Source: Pseudonocardia sp. ICBG1293 (GTDB lineage: Bacteria; Actinomycetota; Actinomycetes; Mycobacteriales; Pseudonocardiaceae). Taken from it: a stretch of 64,000 nucleotides of DNA. The DNA is taken from positions 124,001 through 188,000 of the forward strand of contig NZ_JAHLEL010000009.1 of the NCBI RefSeq assembly GCF_020131355.1. Reading direction: 5' to 3'. Every line of letters begins with the position of its first letter. Position 1 is the stretch's first letter. Positions 16,516-24,449 of this stretch are shown one piece after another. The position numbers and the translations under genes were made by a program. Below the pieces are notes generated by a model. It did no database searches and had not been told where the DNA came from. It worked only from the letters and a program-made list of their open reading frames with translations.

Positions 16516-17538
16516 ATGCTGTGCACCGTGTCCGCCGCGCCGCCGTTCCCGGCCGCCGACCCGCTCGGGGAGGCGCTGCACGTGCTGCGCATGGACGGCG
16601 TCTTCTACTGCCGGTCCGAGCTGGCCGAGCCGTGGGGGATGACGCTGCCCGCGACGCCGGGCTGCCTGTGGTTCCACGTCGTCACCTCGGGCGGGTGCCG
16701 GCTCACCGTCGACGGCGTCACGGGCGGGACCGACGGCCCGGTCGAGGGGGTCGACCGCGAGCTACGGCCCGGGGAGCTGGTCGTCGTGCCGCGGGGATCC
16801 GGGCACGTGCTGCGCAGCGCGCCCGGTGTGTTCGCCCCGGACATCCGGTCGATCCCGCACCCGATGCTCGACGGGCGCTACGCCCTGCTCCGGCACGGCG
16901 GCGACGGTCCGGTGACCCGGATGGTGTGTGGCGCGGTCCGGTTCTCCCACCCCGCCGCGGGCGACCTCGTCGCGAGCCTGCCCGACCTCGTCCGGATCGA
17001 GCCGTCGCCGCTCGGCGACCGGGTGCAGGACACACTGCGGCTGCTGGCCGCGGAGGTCGAACACGGCGGTCCCGGCAGCGACGCGGTGATCACCCGTCTG
17101 GCCGACGTGCTGGTCCTGCAGGCGGTGCGCGGGCGGTTGCGGGTCGACGCGGCGACCCGCACCGGCTGGCTGGGGGCGCTCGCCGACGACCGGATCGGCC
17201 GCGCGCTCGCGGCGGTGCACCGCGAGCCGGAGCGGGACTGGACGGTGGCCGCGCTCGCCGCGACGGCGGCCATGTCGCGCTCGGCGTTCTCCGCGCGCTT
17301 CACCGAGCTCGTCGGAGAGCCCGCGATGGGCTACGTGACGCGGTGGCGGATGCATGCCGCGGCGCAGTTCCTGTCGGAGGGCGGTGGCACGGTGGCGGAG
17401 GCGGCCCACCGGTTCGGCTACCGCTCCGAGGCCGCGTTCGCTCGGGCCTTCGTGCGCGTCGTCGGGGAACCCGCCGGCCGGGTCCGCAGGCAGGGCCGGG
17501 GCCTCGCCCCGGTCGCCGCGGGTCCGTTCGTCGACTGA
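16516..17538 (+). CDS. AraC-family transcriptional regulator with cupin sensor domain
   Basis: A 340-residue regulator. Residues 1-200 form an AraC-binding-2/cupin domain (GMTLPATPGCLWFHVVTSGG, LRPGELVVVPRGSGHVL). Residues 225-325 are the double helix-turn-helix: DWTVAALAATAAMSRSAFSA, then VAEAAHRFGYRSEAAFARAF. ATG 16516 is preferred, and GTG 16528 is also possible. It is divergent from the NmrA-like oxidoreductase and probably regulates it through the phased repeats just upstream. The ligand is unknown. Confidence 0.87.
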   Translation: MLCTVSAAPPFPAADPLGEALHVLRMDGVFYCRSELAEPWGMTLPATPGCLWFHVVTSGGCRLTVDGVTGGTDGPVEGVDRELRPGELVVVPRGSGHVLRSAPGVFAPDIRSIPHPMLDGRYALLRHGGDGPVTRMVCGAVRFSHPAAGDLVASLPDLVRIEPSPLGDRVQDTLRLLAAEVEHGGPGSDAVITRLADVLVLQAVRGRLRVDAATRTGWLGALADDRIGRALAAVHREPERDWTVAALAATAAMSRSAFSARFTELVGEPAMGYVTRWRMHAAAQFLSEGGGTVAEAAHRFGYRSEAAFARAFVRVVGEPAGRVRRQGRGLAPVAAGPFVD

Positions 17539-17839
17539 CCCGACCCTCGCACACACGTTCGACAGAGTGCTGCTACGCTGCGACGACGCCACCAGGAGAG
17601 GGGGCTCGCGTCGGGTCGATCGGCCCGTATCCGGATCTCTTGTACGCGCGCTAGACGAGCCTGATCGCCACTATGTGCGCGGCTCGATGTCGCCGTATGG
17701 CGCTGTCTAGTGCCTGGGCGAGAATGCCGTACAGAGTCGGATCGACGGTCGATGCGGTCGTCTGCGCATGTCTCGGCACGGTCCGAGACAGTGCTAGAGA
17801 GTGCTACGTGCGGGTCACGCTCGCGTCGTCTGCGGCTCT
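17539..17839. other. non-coding gap with SOS-like repeat and two hairpins
   Basis: No supported gene lies here, between the convergent AraC and LysR genes. It holds the second copy of TCGCACACACGTTCGAC (17547-17563), an AGGAGAGG that looks like a ribosome site but has no start codon after it, a TGTCTCGG-N6-CCGAGACA hairpin (17769-17790) and a GCTAGAGAG/CTCTCTAGC repeat (17793-17801 with 17836-17844). GC is visibly lower and CTAG, normally rare in such genomes, occurs four times. It may be the remnant of a lost gene. Confidence 0.45.
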
Positions 17840-18808
17840 CTAGCGCATCCGCGAGACGGCCGGAGAGGTCCCGAGGCGTGTCGTTCCGTCGGGGTCCGTG
17901 GCCCACGGGTGCGACGTCGCGCGGTCGGCGTCCACGGCCCGCCGCAGTGCCTCGACCGCCGGTGCGGTGGCGTCGGCCCGGGTGCACAGGGAGATGGGGC
18001 ACGGATGTGCGTCCACCACCGGCAGGAACACGATCCCCGGATGCCGGTGGCTGCCGCCCACGTAGGCACCGGTGACGGCGACCGCCACGCCCGAGGCGAC
18101 GACCTCGAGCATCTCGTCCACCGTGTGGGCGGAGGCGCCGTAGCGGACGGGGCGTCCGCTGGGCCTCGGGTCGTGCGCCCACCACCGCACCCACTGCGGG
18201 TCGGCCCGGTCGTCGGTGATGTGGACCTCCTCGTCGAGGTCGGCGAGGACGACCGAGGAGCGGTCGGCGAGGTGATGGCCGGCCGGCAGCGCCACCACCA
18301 GCGTCTCGTTCCGCACCAGATCGAGCCGTACGCCTGCGGTGTCCAGGATCGGGGGGCCCACGAGACAGGCGTCCACCGTCCGGTCGTGGACCGCGTCGGC
18401 CTGGGCCGACCAGGGCAGGTGGATCAGCTGGACCGCGACGTCGGGGACCTCGCGCCGCATCCGTTCCAGGATCCTGCGGGTGTGCGCGCCGGTCGTCGCC
18501 GTCATGAACCCCAGGCGCAGCACCCCCGCCTCGGCGCGGCGGTGGGCCGCGACCGCGGCGAGGGCGCGGTCGGCCGCCGCCAGCGCCTCCCGGGCCTCGG
18601 TCAGGAAGAGCCGGCCCGCCTCGGTGGGGCCGACGGGATGCGTGCGGCGGTCGACGAGCTCCACCCCGAGCTTGTCCTCGAGCGTGCGGATCTGCTTGCT
18701 CAGCGCGGACCCCGAGACGTGCAGCCGCTGCGCGGCCCGACCGAAGTGGCCTTCGTCCACGACGGCGGCCAGGTACTGCGTGAGGTGCAGGTTCAACGTC
18801 GGGGCCAC
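17840..18808 (-). CDS. LysR-family transcriptional regulator
   Basis: A 322-residue LTTR. The N-terminal winged helix reads LHLTQYLAAVVDEGHFGRAA, then RLHVSGSALSKQIRTLEDKL and VDRRTHPVGPTEAGRLFL. The effector domain begins GVLRLGFMTATTGAHTRRI and ends with a disordered tail. I use GTG 18808, because the longer frame would start from TTG inside a perfect AACCATATGGTT palindrome that is likely its own operator. It is divergent from the RidA-SnoaL-SDR genes, the usual target arrangement. Confidence 0.87.
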   Translation of the reverse strand: MAPTLNLHLTQYLAAVVDEGHFGRAAQRLHVSGSALSKQIRTLEDKLGVELVDRRTHPVGPTEAGRLFLTEAREALAAADRALAAVAAHRRAEAGVLRLGFMTATTGAHTRRILERMRREVPDVAVQLIHLPWSAQADAVHDRTVDACLVGPPILDTAGVRLDLVRNETLVVALPAGHHLADRSSVVLADLDEEVHITDDRADPQWVRWWAHDPRPSGRPVRYGASAHTVDEMLEVVASGVAVAVTGAYVGGSHRHPGIVFLPVVDAHPCPISLCTRADATAPAVEALRRAVDADRATSHPWATDPDGTTRLGTSPAVSRMR

Positions 18809-18839
18809 GGCCCCATCCTGCCTTCCGACCTGCGGTGAC

Positions 18840-18851
18840 AACCATATGGTT
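18840..18851. promoter_or_regulatory. AACCATATGGTT palindrome, probable LysR site
   Basis: A perfect 12-base AT-rich palindrome in the gap between the divergent LysR and RidA genes, 31 bases before the chosen LysR start. The position fits a LysR recognition site, but the binding is inferred. Confidence 0.5.
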
Positions 18852-18938
18852 CACGGAGCGGGACGAAGATGCGATGGACGGTGGGGCCTGCGGCGTCGGA
18901 GGGTCGAACCGAGCCCGGCCGACGGAGAAGGAGCAGCG

Positions 18939-19346
18939 ATGAGCGTGGAGCTGGTGCACCCCGAGGGGGTCCATCGGGTCGAGGTCCACCACCAGGTGGC
19001 CGACACCCGGGGGACGCGCACCGTGTACCTGGCGGGACAGGTGTCGTGGGACGTCCGGGGCGACCTGGTCGGCCACGACGACGTCGCCGCGCAGGCCGAG
19101 CGGTGCTACCTCAACATCGCTGCCGCGCTCGACGCGGTCGGGGCGACGGTGGCCGACCTGGCCAAGGTGGTCGTCTACGTCGTCGACCTCGACGAGACCA
19201 GGGCCGAGCAGTTCGTCGTCGGGCGCGAGCGTGCGGCGGCGGCGCTGGGGGTGGAGCTCCAGCAGCCGAGCACCTGGATCGGGGTCACCGCGCTCGCCGC
19301 GCCCGGCTACCTCGTCGAGGTCGACGCCGTGGCGGTGCTGCCCTGA
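18939..19346 (+). CDS. RidA/YjgF-family protein
   Basis: A 135-residue protein of the Rid superfamily. It shows [52 protein letters not shown] and [15 protein letters not shown]. RidA deaminates reactive enamines and imines made by PLP enzymes. The canonical arginine near the C-terminus (R105 in RidA) is not evident, so this may be one of the Rid subgroups with other roles. AGAAGGAG sits six bases before the ATG. It is the first gene of a likely LysR-controlled set. Confidence 0.83.
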   Translation: MSVELVHPEGVHRVEVHHQVADTRGTRTVYLAGQVSWDVRGDLVGHDDVAAQAERCYLNIAAALDAVGATVADLAKVVVYVVDLDETRAEQFVVGRERAAAALGVELQQPSTWIGVTALAAPGYLVEVDAVAVLP

Positions 19347-19359
19347 TGCGGGTCCCGTC

Positions 19360-19773
19360 GTGACCGGCCGCCACGGTGGGGCACCGCAGGCCGCCGACCT
19401 GCAGCGCAACAAGGACACCGTCCGCGCGTTCTACGACCTCATGTTCAACCGGTGCCGCCCGGCCGAGGCCCTCGAGCGCTACGCGGGGGACACCTACACC
19501 CAGCACAACGTGCACGTCGCCGACGGCAAGGAGGCGTTCGTCGACTACTTCGAGCGGATGGCCGCCGAGTACCCGGGCAAGCACGTGCGGTTCGTCCGGA
19601 CCGTCGCCGAGGGCGACCTGGTCGTCCTGCACTGCCACCAGACCTGGCCGGGCGGCGACGACTACGCCGGTATCGACATCTTCCGGGTCGACGAGGACGG
19701 CCGGGTCGTCGAGCACTGGGACGTCCTGCAGGTCGTCCCCGCCACCTCCGCCAACGACAACGGCATGTTCTGA
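19360..19773 (+). CDS. SnoaL-like polyketide cyclase family protein
   Basis: A 137-residue NTF2-fold protein: [60 protein letters not shown] and [20 protein letters not shown]. This is the SnoaL-like group common in actinobacteria outside polyketide clusters, often of unknown reaction. GTG 19360 lies 13 bases after the RidA stop, which suggests one operon. Confidence 0.8.
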   Translation: MTGRHGGAPQAADLQRNKDTVRAFYDLMFNRCRPAEALERYAGDTYTQHNVHVADGKEAFVDYFERMAAEYPGKHVRFVRTVAEGDLVVLHCHQTWPGGDDYAGIDIFRVDEDGRVVEHWDVLQVVPATSANDNGMF

Positions 19774-19860
19774 CCGGCGTCCCCGCCACGGACCGCGGGA
19801 CCGCCCGCCCCGCGCCGGTCGTGCCCGGGGGCACCGGACGGCACGTGGCAGGCTGGGCCC

Positions 19861-20598
19861 ATGAGCGGTGTGGCGGTGGTGACCGGGGCCGGGTCGGGCA
19901 TCGGCGAGGTGGTGACCCGTGGCCTGCTCGACGCCGGCTGGCGGGTCGCGCTGGCCGGGCGCCGTCGTGAGCCGCTGGACGGTGCCGCGGCGGGTCGTGC
20001 CGACACCCTGGTCGTCCCCACCGACGTCACCGCCCCGGACTCGGTCGAGGCGCTGTTCGCCGCGGTGCGCGAGCGTTGGGGCCGGGTCGACCTGCTGGTG
20101 AACAACGCCGGCACGTTCGGCGTGGGCGGCACCGTCGACGAGATCTCCGTCGAGGACTGGAACGCGGCCGTCGCGGTCAACCTCACCGGCTCGTTCCTCT
20201 GTGCCCGTGCGGCGTTCGCGGCGATGCGCGGCCAGGACCCGCAGGGCGGGCGGATCATCAACAACGGCTCGATCTCCGCGCACGTCCCCCGGCCGGGCAG
20301 CGCGCCCTACACCGCCACCAAGCACGCGATCACCGGCCTGACGAAGTCGCTCTCGCTCGACGGTCGCGGGTTCGGCATCGCCTGCGGGCAGATCGACATC
20401 GGCAACGCCGCGACCGAGATGACCGCGGGCATCGCGACCGGCGCGACGCAGGCCGACGGGTCGGTGCGGCCGGAGGCGACCTTCGACGTCCGGTACGTCG
20501 CCGACGCCGTCGTCCACATGGCCGGGCTGCCGCCGGAGGCGAACGTGCAGTTCCTGACCCTCGCCGCGACGACGATGCCGTGGCTCGCGCGGGGCTGA
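19861..20598 (+). CDS. short-chain dehydrogenase/reductase
   Basis: A 245-residue classical SDR. The cofactor motif is TGAGSGIG at residues 9-16, then [10 protein letters not shown], the catalytic Ser in [10 protein letters not shown] and the YTATK pair (Tyr and Lys). [18 protein letters not shown] replaces the usual substrate loop. The NAG motif and overall length fit an NAD(P)-dependent oxidoreductase with unknown substrate. It may belong with the RidA and SnoaL genes 88 bases upstream. Confidence 0.85.
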   Translation: MSGVAVVTGAGSGIGEVVTRGLLDAGWRVALAGRRREPLDGAAAGRADTLVVPTDVTAPDSVEALFAAVRERWGRVDLLVNNAGTFGVGGTVDEISVEDWNAAVAVNLTGSFLCARAAFAAMRGQDPQGGRIINNGSISAHVPRPGSAPYTATKHAITGLTKSLSLDGRGFGIACGQIDIGNAATEMTAGIATGATQADGSVRPEATFDVRYVADAVVHMAGLPPEANVQFLTLAATTMPWLARG

Positions 20599-20653
20599 CC
20601 GCCGTCTCGTTCTGAGACTTCCGCCACCCCCCGCCGGGGAGGACACTGGGCGC

Positions 20654-21193
20654 ATGACTCGGACGATGCACGTCCTGCGCCTGATCGTGCACGCCCGGTC
20701 GCGCCAGCCGGTGCTGCTGCTCGGCGAGGCCGACGGTGACCGCTGCGTACCGGTGTTCCTGCGCCCCCCGCAGGCCGAGGTCATCGCCGTGGGCCCGCGC
20801 GACGACGAGAGCACCCCGCTCACCCAGGACGTGCTGCTCCCGGTGGTGGAGGCGTTGGGCCGGGTCCTGGAACGGGTCGAGATCTCCGACCTCGTCGACG
20901 GCGTCTACACCGCCGAGCTGGTCTTCGACGGCGGCACCCGGCTGGCCGTGCGCCCGTCGGACGCACTGTCGCTGGCCGTGCGCGAGAGCGTGCCGATCGG
21001 GATGGCCGAGCACGTGCTCGACGAGGTCGGCCAGGCCGTCGACGACGTCCTGCCCCCCGACGGGGACGACACCACCGGCGCCGCCGCCCAGGCCCGCGCG
21101 GCCACCGCGGTCCCGGCCGACGCCCCGCCGGAGCAGCAGCTCCAGGAGTTCCGCGAGTTCATCGACGAGGTCTCACCCGAGGACTTCCGCTAG
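20654..21193 (+). CDS. bifunctional nuclease family protein (DUF151)
   Basis: A 179-residue protein whose first 125 residues match DUF151: LRLIVHARSRQPVLLLGEAD, VPVFLRPPQAEVIAVG, ISDLVDGVYTAELVFDGGTR and RPSDALSLAVRESVPIGMAE. The remaining tail is acidic and ends QQLQEFREFIDEVSPEDFR, which is typical for actinobacterial members. A plant homologue has nuclease activity. In bacteria the role is unproven. It ends four bases into the stop of the convergent ABC gene. Confidence 0.85.
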   Translation: MTRTMHVLRLIVHARSRQPVLLLGEADGDRCVPVFLRPPQAEVIAVGPRDDESTPLTQDVLLPVVEALGRVLERVEISDLVDGVYTAELVFDGGTRLAVRPSDALSLAVRESVPIGMAEHVLDEVGQAVDDVLPPDGDDTTGAAAQARAATAVPADAPPEQQLQEFREFIDEVSPEDFR

Positions 21194-23049
21194 GCAGGGG
21201 CCGGCGCCGTCCCGGCCCACAGCTCGGCGTAGCGCCCGCCCCGGTCCAGCAGGGCGGCGTGGTCGCCGCGCTCGACGATCCGGCCGTGTTCGAGCACGAG
21301 GATCTCGTCGGCGTCGCGGACGGTGGACAGCCGGTGCGCGATGACCAGCGCGGTCCGCCCGTGCAGCGCCTCGGCCAGCGCCGCCCGGACCGCCGCCTCC
21401 GACGTCGTGTCCAGGCTGGCGGTCGCCTCGTCCAGCACCACGATCCGCGGCCGGGCCAGCAGCACCCGGGCGATCGTCATCCGCTGGCGCTCCCCACCGG
21501 ACAGCCGGTACCCCCGCTCCCCGACCACGGTGGCCAGCCCGTCCGGCAGCGCCGCCACCAGGCCGTCGAGCCGGGCGCGGCGCAGTGCGGCCCACAGCTT
21601 CGCGTCGGTCGCCTCCGGCGCCCCGATCCGCAGGTTCGCCGCGACGGTGTCGTGCAGCAGGTGCCCGTCCTGGGTCACGAACCCGACCGTGCGGTGCACC
21701 GAGGCGGTCGTGAGCTCGCGGACGTCCACGCCGCCGATCCGGACGGCTCCCGCGCCCACGTCGTAGAGCCGGGCGAGCAGCTGGGCGACCGTGGACTTCC
21801 CGGCCCCCGACGATCCGACGACCGCCACCACCGCGCCGGGAGCCGCGGTGAACGACACGTCGTGCAGCACCGGCTCGCCGCCGCGGGTGTCGAGTGTGGC
21901 CACCTCCTCCAGCGAGGCCAGCGACACCTGGTCGGCGGTGGGGTAGGCGAACGACACCCGGTCGAACTCGACGCCGACCGGCCCGTCGGGCACCGGGCGC
22001 GCGTCCGGTGCGTCGGTGATCATCGGCTCCAGGTCCAGGACCTCGAGCACCCGCTCGAAGCTGACCAGCACCGTCATGATCTCCATCCGGGCCCCGGCCA
22101 GTGCCGTCAACGGCTGGTAGAGCCGGGTCAGCAGCAGCGCGAGCGCGACGACGTCGCCCGCCGACAGCGCCCCGGCCAGCGCGAACCCGCCCCCGACGCC
22201 GTAGACGACGGCGACGGCCAGCGACGACGCCAGCGTCAGGGCCGTCACGAACGTCCACTGCAGCATCGCCGAGCGCACCCCGATCGCCCGGACCCGGTCG
22301 GCCCGCTCGGCGAACTCGGCGGACTCGCGCTCCGGGCGGCCGAACAACGTGATCAGGGTGGCGCCGGGTGCGGAGAACCGCTCGGTCATCCGGGTGCTCA
22401 TCGCCGCGTTGTGGTCCGCGGCCGCCCGCTCCAGGGCGGCCAGGCGCCGGCCCATCAGACGGGCCGGGACCAGGAACGCGGGCAGCAGCAGCGTCACCAG
22501 CAGGGTCACCGGCCAGGAGATCACCAGCATCGCGGCCAGCGTCAGCGCCAGCACGACGACGTTGGACACCACGCCGGCCAGGGTGTCGGAGAACGCCCGC
22601 TGTGCGCCGAGCACGTCGGAGTTCAGCCGGGAGACCAGCGCTCCGGTCCGGGTGCGGGTGAAGAAGGCCACCGGCATCCGCTGCACGTGGTCGAACACGG
22701 TGGTCCGCAGCTGGTGGATCAGGCTCTCGCCGAGGTTCGCCGAGTACCAGCGGGTCAGCATCGACAGTGCCGCCTCGACCAGCGCGACCGCCGCCATCAG
22801 CCCGGCCAGCAGCACGATGACCGACAGCGGCTCGCCGCGGGTCACCGCGTCGGTGGCCCGCCCGGCCAGCAGCGGCACCGCCACCGTGAGCACGGCCGCG
22901 GCGGTGCTCGCGACCAGGAACGCCCCGATCCGGCGCCGGTGCGGCCGGGCGAAGGCCAGGACCCGGCGTGCCGTCTCCCCGGCCGGGCGGGTCCGCCGCG
23001 CGGGTTCGGAGCTCGCGTTGCGCAGGGCGGTCCAGGTGCTCACGTCCAT
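21190..23049 (-). CDS. ABC transporter, fused permease and ATPase (exporter type)
   Basis: A 619-residue half-transporter that should act as a homodimer. Six membrane helices lie within residues 35-330. The nucleotide-binding domain has Walker A GSSGAGKST, the Q-loop FVTQDGHLL, the signature LSGGERQRM, Walker B IVVLDEATASLD and the H-loop IAHRLSTV. The sequence groups with multidrug and lipid exporters of the MsbA/LmrA type. The cargo is unknown. It lies 63 bases downstream of a drug-efflux MFS gene on the same strand, so both may be one export unit. Confidence 0.9.
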   Translation of the reverse strand: MDVSTWTALRNASSEPARRTRPAGETARRVLAFARPHRRRIGAFLVASTAAAVLTVAVPLLAGRATDAVTRGEPLSVIVLLAGLMAAVALVEAALSMLTRWYSANLGESLIHQLRTTVFDHVQRMPVAFFTRTRTGALVSRLNSDVLGAQRAFSDTLAGVVSNVVVLALTLAAMLVISWPVTLLVTLLLPAFLVPARLMGRRLAALERAAADHNAAMSTRMTERFSAPGATLITLFGRPERESAEFAERADRVRAIGVRSAMLQWTFVTALTLASSLAVAVVYGVGGGFALAGALSAGDVVALALLLTRLYQPLTALAGARMEIMTVLVSFERVLEVLDLEPMITDAPDARPVPDGPVGVEFDRVSFAYPTADQVSLASLEEVATLDTRGGEPVLHDVSFTAAPGAVVAVVGSSGAGKSTVAQLLARLYDVGAGAVRIGGVDVRELTTASVHRTVGFVTQDGHLLHDTVAANLRIGAPEATDAKLWAALRRARLDGLVAALPDGLATVVGERGYRLSGGERQRMTIARVLLARPRIVVLDEATASLDTTSEAAVRAALAEALHGRTALVIAHRLSTVRDADEILVLEHGRIVERGDHAALLDRGGRYAELWAGTAPAPA

Positions 23050-23112
23050 GACGCGGACGCTACGAGCTGGAGCTGACTTCAGGTCAAGGGCGACGGGTCC
23101 CGGGCCGGACGG

Positions 23113-24348
23113 TCAGGCCGTCGCGCGCTCGGGCTCCTCGTTCAGGTCCGGCAGCGTCCACGGCCGGACCACGGCGACCAGCGCGATCCCGGCGAGCGCG
23201 ACGGCGCCGAACATGGTGGCCCCCATCGCGGCCGCGTCGTTGCCGAGCAGCCCCACGACCGGGGACGTCGCGGCGCCGATCCCGAACTGCAGCGACCCCA
23301 GCAGCGCCGACGCCGTCCCGGCGGACTCGCCGTGCCGGGCCAGCGCCAGCGCCGGCGCGTTCGGCAGGACGAAACCGCAGGCGAGCAGCAGCGCCCACAC
23401 CCCGGCGAGGACGGCGGGCAGCCCACCGGTGCCGGTCGCGGTGAGCACGGCGAGCACGAGCCCGACGAGAACCGCGGCGGCGACGGCGGTCGACATCACC
23501 TGGCGCGGCTCGAAGCGGCGCAGCACCACCGGGTTCAGCTGGGTGCCGACGACCAGCCAGATCGCCCCCGCGCCGAACGCGATGCCGAACGCCTGCGGGT
23601 CCATGCCGAACTGCTGCTGGTAGACGTAGGCGGCGCCGGAGACGTAGCTGAACAACGCGCCCATCGCGAGCCCGGCGACCAGCACCAGCCCGACGAAGGT
23701 CCGGTCGCGCAGCAGTCCGCCGTAGGTCGCCACGGTGGGCCCGAACCGGGCCGACCGGCGTCGGGAGACGGGGAGGGTCTCGGGCAGCCCCGAGGTCACC
23801 ACGGCCAGCATGACCAGGCCGTAGCCGGCTAGGAACAGGAAGACCCCGCGCCAGGAGACCCAGTTCAGCAGGACGGCCCCGAGGGTCGGGGCGAGCACCG
23901 GAGCGGCCCCCATCACCAGGATCAGCCGCGACAGCATGGTCGCCGCGGCCCGTCCGGTGAACAGGTCGCGTACCACGGCGAGACCGATCACCGTGCCGGC
24001 CGAGGCCCCGACGCCCTGCAGCACCCGCAGGACCGCCAGCACCTCGATGCTCGGGGCGAGGGCGACCAGCGCCGAGGCCAGCACGTGCACGGCGGTGCCC
24101 GCGAGCAGGAGCCTGCGCCGGCCGAAGGCGTCGGACAGCGGGCCGATCACGAGCTGGCCCAGTGCCAGCCCGGCGAGCGTCCCGGTCAGCGTCAGCTGGA
24201 CGACCGGCTCGGACGCGGCGAGGTCGCGCCCGACGTCCGGGAGCGCCGGCAGGTAGGTGTCGATCGTCAGCGGGCCGAGCGCGATCAACGCGCCCAGCAC
24301 CAGCGCGATCCGTAACCGGCTCGGCGCGGTGACTGCAGTGGTGGTCAC
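23113..24348 (-). CDS. Bcr/CflA-family drug-resistance MFS transporter
   Basis: A 411-residue, 12-helix proton antiporter: IALGPLTIDTYLPALPDVGR in helix 1, GLALGQLVIGPLSDAFGRRR (motif A), VLQGVGASAGTVIGLAVVRD (motif C) and FVLPNAPALALARHGESAGT in the C half, all typical of Bcr/CflA (bicyclomycin, chloramphenicol or sulfonamide efflux). GTG 24348 is chosen for the strong GAGGGGGG eight bases upstream. That ribosome site lies in the 3' arm of a perfect nine-base hairpin, so translation may be gated. A 14-base palindrome further upstream may be an operator. Confidence 0.87.
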   Translation of the reverse strand: MTTTAVTAPSRLRIALVLGALIALGPLTIDTYLPALPDVGRDLAASEPVVQLTLTGTLAGLALGQLVIGPLSDAFGRRRLLLAGTAVHVLASALVALAPSIEVLAVLRVLQGVGASAGTVIGLAVVRDLFTGRAAATMLSRLILVMGAAPVLAPTLGAVLLNWVSWRGVFLFLAGYGLVMLAVVTSGLPETLPVSRRRSARFGPTVATYGGLLRDRTFVGLVLVAGLAMGALFSYVSGAAYVYQQQFGMDPQAFGIAFGAGAIWLVVGTQLNPVVLRRFEPRQVMSTAVAAAVLVGLVLAVLTATGTGGLPAVLAGVWALLLACGFVLPNAPALALARHGESAGTASALLGSLQFGIGAATSPVVGLLGNDAAAMGATMFGAVALAGIALVAVVRPWTLPDLNEEPERATA

Positions 24349-24358
24349 TCGGACGTCC

Positions 24359-24395
24359 CCCCTCGTGTGGCCGACACGTGCAACCTCACGAGGGG
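24359..24395 (-). promoter_or_regulatory. hairpin that hides the ribosome site of the MFS gene
   Basis: CCCCTCGTG at 24359-24367 pairs perfectly with CACGAGGGG at 24387-24395. In the minus-strand message the ribosome site GAGGGG is one arm. The loop is 19 bases. Closing the stem would block initiation at GTG 24348. Regulation by this stem is inference. It could instead be a terminator for the upstream oxidoreductase. Confidence 0.5.
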
Positions 24396-24428
24396 TGACG
24401 CCGATTCCGCCCGAGATCCGTCGGGCGG

Positions 24429-24442
24429 GTGAGTGCACTCAC
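24429..24442. promoter_or_regulatory. 14-base perfect palindrome GTGAGTGCACTCAC
   Basis: It lies between the stop of the molybdopterin oxidoreductase (24450) and the MFS start (24348). The form resembles TetR- or GntR-type operators and could control the efflux gene. No regulator gene is adjacent. Confidence 0.5.
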
Positions 24443-24449
24443 ATCGCGA

